Assembly (NCBI GenBank): GCA_021818125.1
Contig: JAKAFG010000009.1
Span: 1-21,214 of the forward strand
Reading direction: 5' to 3'
DNA length: 21,214 nucleotides
DNA from: Pseudomonadota bacterium
GTDB taxonomy: Bacteria; Pseudomonadota; Gammaproteobacteria; Acidithiobacillales; Acidithiobacillaceae
A model generated the notes under the pieces. It made no database searches. It saw only the letters and a program-made list of their open reading frames with translations, and was not told the origin of the DNA. A program made the position numbers and the translations under genes. Positions 15,254 through 21,214 of the stretch are shown here, piece after piece. Position 1 is the first letter of the stretch. The number at the start of each line of letters is the position of its first letter.

Positions 15254-15781
15254 CTATGCACCGGCCGTCGCACCGGCCGCGATCGCGGCGAGTTCGGCCA
15301 TTTCGTCCATGGAGAGCACCCGGGCCATTTCCAGCAGGACAATAAATTGATTAGCCACCTTGCCCATACCCCGGATGAACTCGGTGCGCAAACCGGCACC
15401 AAATTGCGGCGCCGGTTCTATCTGTTCCCCCGGGAACTCCAGCACCTCGTTGACGGCATCGACGATGACGCCGAGGCGTTGTCGCGACTCCCCTTCCTGC
15501 AGATCCACGATAATAATGCAGCTCCGTTTATGAATGGCAGTCGCCGGACGTCCGAAACGGAGCGCTATGTCGATCACGGGCACCACCTGACCACGCAGGT
15601 TGATCACCCCCACCACGAAATCCGGCATCATGGGAATCTGGGTAGGGACGACATAGGCGATGATCTCTCGCACCGCCGTAATATCCACACCAAAGGGTTC
15701 CGCCTGTAACTGGACAATCAGATATTGCCCTCCCCAACGTCCAACCTGGGCGGCACCATCTCCTGCTGGCAGCATATTCAT
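15254..15781 (-). CDS. cheW: Chemotaxis adaptor protein CheW
   Basis: 175 aa SH3-like adaptor that links MCP tips to CheA. Features: YLIVQLQAEPFGVDITAVRE, IPMMPDFVVGVINLRGQVVP and PVIDIALRFG, then LGVIVDAVNEVL and FIRGMGKV, all typical of CheW. ATG 15781 is chosen because GAGGAGG lies 5 nt upstream; a Met 14 codons further upstream would run into the MCP gene and lacks this site. The C-terminus has a short Ala-rich tail (AAIAAGATAGA). It starts 10 nt after the MCP stop and ends 3 nt before cheR. Confidence 0.96.
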   Translation of the reverse strand: MNMLPAGDGAAQVGRWGGQYLIVQLQAEPFGVDITAVREIIAYVVPTQIPMMPDFVVGVINLRGQVVPVIDIALRFGRPATAIHKRSCIIIVDLQEGESRQRLGVIVDAVNEVLEFPGEQIEPAPQFGAGLRTEFIRGMGKVANQFIVLLEMARVLSMDEMAELAAIAAGATAGA

Positions 15782-15791
15782 GGACGCCTCC

Positions 15792-17441
15792 TCAGAAGCG
15801 TACGAAATCGTGGCTGTCAGCACTTACTGGCGCCGCGTCCTGTCCACGTCCCTGGAGGCGTGCTACTGCCGCAGAACCTTTATGCGCACTGGCTTTGGTA
15901 GAAGATCCGCCGCCCTGCGTGCGTAGCCGGAACGTCGCCATCAACTGCTGAAGTTGTTCGGCCTGTCCGCTCATCTCCTCTGCCGTCGCCGCCAGTTCTT
16001 CCGAGGCGGACGCATTTTGCTGGGTGACCTGATTGAGTTGCCCCACCGCCAAGTTGATCTGATCAATGCCGGCCGCCTGTTCATTGGAAGCGGCGTTGAT
16101 TTCCTGCACCAGGTCAGAGGTTTTGCCGATCGCAGGGACCAGGGCGGTCAGAGCGCTTCCGGCCTGCTCCGCCACCTGCACACTGCTGCTGGCCAGTGCG
16201 CCAATTTCCTGTGCCGCCACCTGACTGCGCTCCGCCAGTTTACGGACCTCGGCGGCGACCACGGCGAAGCCCTTGCCATGTTCACCAGCACGGGCGGCCT
16301 CGATAGCGGCGTTGAGTGCCAGCATATTGGTCTGATAGGCGATATCGTCGATGATTCCAATCTTATCGGCAATATTCTTCATAGCCTGCACCGTCTGGGT
16401 AACTGCGTCGCCGCCCATACGCGCCTCTTTGGCGGCACCGATGGCGATGTCGTCGGTCACCCGCGCATTCTCCGCGTTTTGCTTGATGGAAGCCGCGGCC
16501 TCTTCCAGAGTGGCGGAAGTCTCCTCGACACTGGCGGCCTGCTCAGAGGCGGACTGAGAGAGGGACTGAGAAGTTGCGCTCACCTGCTCGGAGGCACTGG
16601 AGAGATTGTCTGCAGCACTACGCACCTCGCCAATGGTTTGGGTCAGGCGCTCCACCATAGTGGCCATCGCCGCCATCAAGCGGCCCGTTTCATCGTGGGT
16701 CCGAGATGCCACCTGCATGGAGAGATCACCATCGGCAACCAGTTCGGCCACGCCGACGGCCTCATTCAAGGGGCGGGTGATGGAGCGGGTCAGGAAAAAC
16801 CCCATCAAAATCGCCATGAGAATAGCGGCAACGCCGATCCCGGCAGCCAGGTCACGGGCCCTGACATAATCGGCATTGCTTTGCTGCGTCGCCGTACCAA
16901 AACGGGCGACTATGTTTTTACTGAGTTGAGTGATTTCAGCGCGAAGCCGGTCTTCCTGGGGGACAGCCTGCTGCTGAAACTGCGTGATGGCGGCACTATT
17001 GGTCGCCGCACTGGCGGTTCCTGCGGTGACGGCATCCGCGTCTTGAAGACAGACCTTTAGCGCGGAATTGTAGTCTCCCATGTGGCCCTGGATTTTTTCC
17101 ACCAGCAATTTGCCCTGCGGAGGCTGGACATCTTCATGAAGCGCCGTCAAAATATCCTGACTCCGCGATTGCAGATTCCGGATGTTCTTTTGACCTTGGG
17201 CACGTTGCCCGGGGGGCTGGTTTAACAACACATCGCGACAGTCACTGGCCATGGCCAGGACCGCGAGGTGGAGTTCATTGGCGCGATGGGCATTGGGCCA
17301 CACCACGCCGGTAATGTTATCGGTATCGCCCTTGATTTTCTGCAGTTGCACCATCGCCGTTGCCGCCATAAGGATCAGCAGGATGATGATCACGCCATAA
17401 CTGGCGCCCAAGCGCAGGCCAATACGCATATTCCCGAACAT
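15792..17441 (-). CDS. Transmembrane methyl-accepting chemotaxis protein with C-terminal CheR-docking pentapeptide
   Basis: 549 aa receptor. TM1 (about 14-32), a helical periplasmic sensor of about 165 aa with the look of a four-helix-bundle MCP domain, TM2 (about 199-218), HAMP (219-272), and a signalling domain whose tip is IAYQTNMLALNAAIEAARAG (368-387) followed by GKGFAVVAAEVRKLAERS. Glu/Gln pairs flanked by Ala/Ser in the adaptation helices (SASEQAASVEETSA; NASASEELAATAEEM) are candidate methylation sites. The last five residues DFVRF (545-549), after a flexible Gly/Ser/Ala linker of about 40 aa, match x-[HFYW]-x-x-[HFYW]. Start ATG 17441 with AGAGGAA upstream, 22 nt after cheA. Its ligand cannot be told. 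Confidence 0.95.
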   Translation of the reverse strand: MFGNMRIGLRLGASYGVIIILLILMAATAMVQLQKIKGDTDNITGVVWPNAHRANELHLAVLAMASDCRDVLLNQPPGQRAQGQKNIRNLQSRSQDILTALHEDVQPPQGKLLVEKIQGHMGDYNSALKVCLQDADAVTAGTASAATNSAAITQFQQQAVPQEDRLRAEITQLSKNIVARFGTATQQSNADYVRARDLAAGIGVAAILMAILMGFFLTRSITRPLNEAVGVAELVADGDLSMQVASRTHDETGRLMAAMATMVERLTQTIGEVRSAADNLSSASEQVSATSQSLSQSASEQAASVEETSATLEEAAASIKQNAENARVTDDIAIGAAKEARMGGDAVTQTVQAMKNIADKIGIIDDIAYQTNMLALNAAIEAARAGEHGKGFAVVAAEVRKLAERSQVAAQEIGALASSSVQVAEQAGSALTALVPAIGKTSDLVQEINAASNEQAAGIDQINLAVGQLNQVTQQNASASEELAATAEEMSGQAEQLQQLMATFRLRTQGGGSSTKASAHKGSAAVARLQGRGQDAAPVSADSHDFVRF

Positions 17442-17463
17442 AATGAATTCCTCTTGGTGTAAA

Positions 17464-19665
17464 TCAATGAATGTGTTTTGCGGAAGCGTGATGATGAATC
17501 AGCGCCGGAATATCCAGAATGGGGGCGACGTCGCCATTGCCGAGAATGGTCGCTGCCGATATCCCCGGTACCTGATCGAACAACTTGCCGAGCGGCTTGA
17601 TGACCGTCTGCTGATTGCCGAGGATAGCCCCGACTACCATGCCAACCCGGTCCTGACCATGACGCACGACAATGACATTGCGACGCTTTTCGGGTTGGGC
17701 ATCAAACCGAAAAACTCCGGTCAAATGCAGTAGCGGCAGAGCCTGATCGCGTAATACCATATATCCGACGGTTCCTTGCTGTTCCGGATATTCCAGGCAT
17801 TCCTCAACGGATTCAGCGGGGATGACAAAGGTATCCGTCGCCAGCTTGACGAGAAAGCCGTCGATAATAGACAAGGTGAGTGGCAGACGAATGCGCATGG
17901 TGCTGCCTGCACCGGGAGTGGAGTGGATTTCGATACTGCCACGGATAGCCTCGATATTTTGACGCACCACGTCCATCCCCACCCCGCGCCCGGAAATGTC
18001 GCTCACCTGATCGGCTGTGGAAAACCCAGGGGCGAATATCAGCGCGTAGATTTCCTGGTCACTGAGCTGTTGCTCTGGAGTGACCAGCCCCTTTTCTATG
18101 GCCTTGCCCAGAATTTTCTCGCGATTGAGTCCGCCGCCATCGTCGCGCACTTCGATGATGATGCCGCCGGCATCGTGACAGGCATGCAGGCTGATACAAC
18201 CCTGAGCCGGTTTGCCGAGCGCGTGACGGCGCTCCGCGCTCTCAATGCCGTGATCCATGGCATTACGCACCAAGTGCATGAGCGGATCGGTGATTTTTTC
18301 CGCCATGCTCTTGTCGAGTTCCGTCCCTTCGCCGCTGATCTCCAGACGAATATCCTTGCCCAGAGTACGTGCAGTATCCCGCACCACACGGGGAAAACGC
18401 TGAAAGACCTCGGCTACATCAATCATTCGCAGGTGGAGAGCACCATCGCGGATATCTTCCACTAGGCGCGCCACCTGAGCGGCGGATTCGACGCGTTCCT
18501 CGGCATTGCTCTGCGCTGCATAAAGACTGTTGGCGGCACTGGCGATGACCAGCTCCCCGACCAGGTTCACCAGTTGATCCAGATCGGCAGCGCGTACACG
18601 CAGCATCTGGCGCTCGACCACCTGATGTTCGCGCTGTTGCTGCTGTTTCTCCAGAGCGCCCTGCACCACCGGCTCCTGCACCATTTTTTGAGCCACCAGA
18701 ATCTCGCCGAGTGGTTGATGCTGCCCCCCCTGATTTCCCGCGTCCTGCAAAGTGAGGGCCTTTTGCAGTTCCTCTTCGGTCAGCGATCCGACGGAGACGA
18801 GTATTTCCCCGAGATGCTGATCGGCTTCCGGGAGCTGCTGAATAAGCTGCAGATAGGCAGTGATCTGGCTATGTGCAGGGAGGATGTGAATCGTGCTGGA
18901 TTCTTGGACGAAATCAAAAACATCGGCAATTTTCGCCTTGTCGGCGGAACTCCTGAAGCTGATTTCAAAACCCAGATAGCAGCTTTCTGCGTCCATCTGG
19001 GACAGTGCTGGCAGGCTGTCGGTCAAGGTGACGATCCCTATGATTTCGCCGATCTGCTCCAGATAGCGCAGAAAAGAAAGGGGGTCCATGCCATCGCGAA
19101 ACGTGTCGAGCCCGAAACGCAGGGAAATATGCCAGTTGCCCGTTTGCACCGAACCGGGCGAGTTGCTGAACTCTGGTTCCGGTGAAGGGGGTACGGTTAG
19201 TGCCAACGTTGTCGGGGCGAGAGCAGGTGCTATGGCAGGTGCGATGCTGGCTACCGGGCTAGAACCCAATTGGGCCGCAAGATCTCCGAGCAGCCGCAAA
19301 TCCTCCGCAAGAAAAACCTGATCCAATGACGAGTCAGTGGCAATTCGGTCCAAATAGCCCGCGATATGATCGCCACAAGAAAGTAGCAAAGTGATGCGCA
19401 CCGGCGTGAGATCCGTCACTCCCGACCGGATTTGATCCAGCAGATTCTCCAGACGATGGGTAAAACGCACCACTTCTTCCAGCCCGAACAGGCCAGCAGA
19501 CCCCTTGATGGTATGCGCCGCCCGAAAAACTGCGTTTATACGTTCCGAATCAGCGCCCGCATTCTCCATGAACAACAGCGCATTTTCCATGTCCTGCAGC
19601 AATTCACGACTTTCTTCAAAAAAAGTCTGTAGTGCCGCTGCCATTTGCGGATCAAGGTCAATCAT
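17464..19665 (-). CDS. cheA: Chemotaxis histidine kinase CheA with an MshEN-like repeat pair
   Basis: 733 aa. P1/HPt (1-110) with phosphorylated H51 in AAHTIKGSAG; Ala/Pro linker (137-170); a P2-like response-regulator-binding domain (about 178-262; ISLRFGLDTFRDGMDPLSFL); two LGEILV repeats (285-307 and 319-341); P3 dimerisation (about 350-430); P4 ATPase with N-box HLVRNAMDHGIE (N468), G1 DDGGG (508-512) and G2 GRGVGMD (560-565 region); P5 CheW-like regulatory domain to the end. It phosphorylates CheY and CheB on receptor signals relayed by CheW. All catalytic elements are present. ATG 19665 shares ATGA with the STAS stop. The repeat pair in the P2-P3 linker is not part of the E. coli CheA plan. 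Confidence 0.97.
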   Translation of the reverse strand: MIDLDPQMAAALQTFFEESRELLQDMENALLFMENAGADSERINAVFRAAHTIKGSAGLFGLEEVVRFTHRLENLLDQIRSGVTDLTPVRITLLLSCGDHIAGYLDRIATDSSLDQVFLAEDLRLLGDLAAQLGSSPVASIAPAIAPALAPTTLALTVPPSPEPEFSNSPGSVQTGNWHISLRFGLDTFRDGMDPLSFLRYLEQIGEIIGIVTLTDSLPALSQMDAESCYLGFEISFRSSADKAKIADVFDFVQESSTIHILPAHSQITAYLQLIQQLPEADQHLGEILVSVGSLTEEELQKALTLQDAGNQGGQHQPLGEILVAQKMVQEPVVQGALEKQQQQREHQVVERQMLRVRAADLDQLVNLVGELVIASAANSLYAAQSNAEERVESAAQVARLVEDIRDGALHLRMIDVAEVFQRFPRVVRDTARTLGKDIRLEISGEGTELDKSMAEKITDPLMHLVRNAMDHGIESAERRHALGKPAQGCISLHACHDAGGIIIEVRDDGGGLNREKILGKAIEKGLVTPEQQLSDQEIYALIFAPGFSTADQVSDISGRGVGMDVVRQNIEAIRGSIEIHSTPGAGSTMRIRLPLTLSIIDGFLVKLATDTFVIPAESVEECLEYPEQQGTVGYMVLRDQALPLLHLTGVFRFDAQPEKRRNVIVVRHGQDRVGMVVGAILGNQQTVIKPLGKLFDQVPGISAATILGNGDVAPILDIPALIHHHASAKHIH
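18643..18813 (-). other. MshEN-like tandem motif pair inside CheA (residues 285-341)
   Basis: Repeat 1 (L285-Q307) fits LGxxLxxxGxxxxxxLxxxLxxQ at all seven fixed positions; repeat 2 (L319-Q341) fits at five, with K327 for Gly and V334 for Leu. Both begin LGEILV. The spacer is 11 residues, against about 5 in MshE, and the Arg that precedes LG in MshE is His/Pro here. In MshE-type ATPases this motif pair binds c-di-GMP. Binding by CheA is a hypothesis. Confidence 0.6.
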
Positions 19666-19994
19666 CCGGCCATCTCCCGCGTCAGAATAACGGGATCACC
19701 AAAATAGGCCGTCAGACGGCACAACTGTAGTGCCCGAACCATAGCGGCTGAATGTCCGGTGAGTCGCAGAATCACACCAAGGCGCATGGCTTCGGCTTTA
19801 GTCGCCAATAATATTTGCAAACCGGCCCCGTCCACTTCAGCCACTTCGTCTAAAACCAGTTCAATTTCATGATGCTGCTGGAGCACGGTCAACAAATGCG
19901 TACGCAAGGGCGCCGCCGCGTAAATATCCAGATCGCCGGATAACCGGATTTGCAGATTGGCACCCTGCCGCTCCTGCTGAATTTCCATAGCCAT
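19662..19994 (-). CDS. STAS-domain protein of the chemotaxis operon
   Basis: 110 aa, essentially one STAS domain (anti-sigma-factor-antagonist fold): LSGDLDIYAAAPLRTHLL, IELVLDEVAEVDGAGLQIL, then RLTGHSAAMVRALQLCRLT. The usual phosphorylated Ser of the D-S-S-G loop is lost: the loop reads DGAG. The protein is therefore unlikely to be switched by a SpoIIAB-type kinase and may act as a constant binding partner. Similar STAS genes lie between cheY and cheA in other proteobacterial che operons, with no firm function that I know. ATG 19994 overlaps the cheY stop (TGATG); a second ATG at 19988 is possible. Its stop overlaps the cheA start. Confidence 0.85.
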   Translation of the reverse strand: MAMEIQQERQGANLQIRLSGDLDIYAAAPLRTHLLTVLQQHHEIELVLDEVAEVDGAGLQILLATKAEAMRLGVILRLTGHSAAMVRALQLCRLTAYFGDPVILTREMAG

Positions 19995-20365
19995 CAGGGC
20001 AAAATCAGCTTGCCTACCGCGGCCAGCATCTGCTGAGGCTGGAACGGCTTGATCACCCAAGCTTTAGCGCCAGCCGCCTGTCCCTGGAGTTTTTTCTCTT
20101 CTTCCGCCTCAGTGGTGAGCATGATCACCGGCGTGAATTTGTATTCCGGCTTCTGCTTGACCTCCTTGACGAAGGTAATGCCATCCATGTTGGGCATATT
20201 CACATCACTGATGATGAGATGGACTTTGGCTGCTGCGCCCAGTTTTGCCAGACCATCGACACCGTCACAGGCCTCGATGACTTCATAACCTGCCCCTTTC
20301 AGCGCAATGCTGACCACTTGCCGCAAGGATGCAGAATCATCAACTACAAGAACTGTTTTTGCCAT
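19994..20365 (-). CDS. cheY: Chemotaxis response regulator CheY
   Basis: 123 aa single receiver domain: acidic pair D9/D10 (VVDDSAS), phospho-acceptor D54 in IISDVNMPNMDG, T84/T85 in IMLTTEAEEEKK, K106 in VIKPF. CheA phosphorylates it and CheY-P binds the flagellar switch to change rotation. No DNA-binding or output domain. ATG 20365 has AAGGAG 8 nt upstream; the gap to the MCP-like gene is 24 nt. The strong ribosome-binding site compared with its neighbours fits a protein needed in excess. No CheZ, CheC or CheX follows it here. Confidence 0.95.
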   Translation of the reverse strand: MAKTVLVVDDSASLRQVVSIALKGAGYEVIEACDGVDGLAKLGAAAKVHLIISDVNMPNMDGITFVKEVKQKPEYKFTPVIMLTTEAEEEKKLQGQAAGAKAWVIKPFQPQQMLAAVGKLILP

Positions 20366-20389
20366 TTCGCGAACTCCTTGCCTGTTATT

Positions 20390-21214
20390 TTAGAAAAAGG
20401 TGATATCTTGACCGGCGTCCGGGGCCGCAGTGCCTTCACCATGATGAATGGCGCGTTCTTCGTGGGTGGTATATTTTCTGGTCAACGCCTGCAGCCATTC
20501 TTCTATCCCACTCCCGGGATTTCCCTGTGCGAGGTGCGGGGGCAGATCACTCATTCCCTCTTCCACATGCATCAGCACCTGACTGACCCGATCCTGAAAT
20601 TGCAGGGCAACCAGTAACTGATCCATTTCTTCACCGATCCTTTGTGCCTCGTTTTGCAGGATATCTGCGGAGCCGGAAAGGCGGGTTGTCATGTCTTGCA
20701 GGCGATGCAATACGCTGCGGATCGACAGCTCTGCATTGGTCAGGAACTGCCTTTCTTGCTGAATAGCCGTTGCCGTTTGTGCGACCACACCACGAATGGC
20801 CGTGCTGATGGCTTTAACGCTCTCACTCATTTGCTGGCTGGTTTCCTTGGAGCGCGTGGATAGCTTGCGCACCGCATCGGCCACCACGGCAAAACCGCGG
20901 CCATGCTCGCCAGCGCGGGCCGCTTCTATGGCCGCGTTGAGCGCGAGCAAAGTTGTCTGGGAGGCGATTTCCCCCACATCCTGCGCCATACGCTCCAGCG
21001 TATTGATCTGCGACAAGAGCGCCGATATTACCTGCTGCTGCGCTTCATGCTGCTGGGTAGCCGTGCCGATATGTTGGAGTACGCCCAGGAGTTCCGCCTC
21101 ACTCGTGCTGAACAAACTGCCCATATCCGGATTCCCCTCTTCGGCCCGCGCCGCGCCCCGCGAGGCTTGCACGGCATTACCCAGACGCTCATGGAGGCTG
21201 ACGAAGCGGCTCAT
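20390..21214 (-). CDS. Methyl-accepting chemotaxis protein-like, apparently cytoplasmic; start at window edge
   Basis: 274 residues are visible. The first codon (ATG) is the last three bases of the window, so the real start may lie further out. The MCP signalling tip is clear: IASQTTLLALNAAIEAARAG followed by HGRGFAVVADAVRKLSTRS. No membrane segment is present in the visible part. The C-terminal helix holds LQFQDRVSQVL, common in soluble MCP-like proteins encoded beside cheY, and the chain ends DITFF, which does not fit the CheR-docking pattern because position 2 is Ile. At the tip, positions equal to the trimer-contact residues F373 and N376 of E. coli Tsr are Ser and Thr here. It is the first visible gene of the - strand run. 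Family secure; N-terminus unknown. Confidence 0.85.
   Translation of the reverse strand: MSRFVSLHERLGNAVQASRGAARAEEGNPDMGSLFSTSEAELLGVLQHIGTATQQHEAQQQVISALLSQINTLERMAQDVGEIASQTTLLALNAAIEAARAGEHGRGFAVVADAVRKLSTRSKETSQQMSESVKAISTAIRGVVAQTATAIQQERQFLTNAELSIRSVLHRLQDMTTRLSGSADILQNEAQRIGEEMDQLLVALQFQDRVSQVLMHVEEGMSDLPPHLAQGNPGSGIEEWLQALTRKYTTHEERAIHHGEGTAAPDAGQDITFF

Noticed and set aside
15954..17060. Long + strand open frame (368 codons) opposite the MCP gene
   Set aside because: It is antisense to a clear MCP; the composition is Gly/His/Leu/Arg-rich with no domain, and long antisense frames are common opposite Ala/Glu-rich MCP coding DNA.
1..21214. CRISPR arrays, insertion sequences, long direct repeats
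   Set aside because: No regularly spaced repeats, transposase genes or terminal inverted repeats were noticed by eye; a computed repeat scan could still find short ones.

Overview
The window is a gene-dense piece of a proteobacterial chromosome. Gene content and protein style (paired purM-purN, a CinA-like protein, class I PPK2, and a CheA/CheW/CheR/CheD/CheB set joined to flagellar genes) fit a motile member of the Acidithiobacillus / beta-gamma proteobacterial range. I lean towards a motile Acidithiobacillus-like organism, but this is inference from gene style, not a database match. No insertion sequence, phage gene or CRISPR array was seen.

Left part, + strand (1-4680): the 3' part of purM, then purN overlapping it, then a free-standing MoaB/CinA-type molybdopterin-binding domain protein joined by an ATGA stop/start overlap. 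These three are probably one transcript. After about 100 bp come a flavoprotein disulfide reductase with an intact CX4C redox pair and a class I polyphosphate kinase 2. A strong GC-rich hairpin separates these from the convergent RNase R gene (rnr, - strand, 4732-6972).

Middle (6970-7303): a complete tRNA-Leu(CAG) on the + strand. Its predicted sigma-70 promoter (perfect TTGACA) sits on the start codon of the divergent rnr gene, and a textbook terminator follows the tRNA.

Right part, - strand (21214 down to 7304): one long run of 14 tightly packed genes, read from the right edge. The order is MCP-like protein (cut by the window edge or starting exactly on it), CheY, STAS protein, CheA, transmembrane MCP, CheW, CheR, CheD, CheB, a membrane GGDEF-EAL protein, a YcgR-type PilZ protein, a DUF2802 membrane protein, a FliK-type hook-length protein and a small FlhB C-terminal-like protein. 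Most junctions are ATGA/TGATG overlaps or gaps under 35 bp; the only wider gap (99 bp, before the PilZ gene) holds a possible internal promoter. The run ends at a possible terminator near 7224-7250.

How it works together: MCPs signal through CheW to CheA, which phosphorylates CheY and CheB. CheR, CheB and CheD adjust receptor methylation/deamidation. The GGDEF-EAL protein can in principle make and break c-di-GMP, and the PilZ/YcgR protein can read it at the flagellar motor. Most notable is that CheA itself carries, just before its dimerisation domain, two tandem LGxxL...G...L...L..Q repeats resembling the c-di-GMP-binding MshEN motif. This raises the possibility that c-di-GMP acts on the kinase as well as on the motor.
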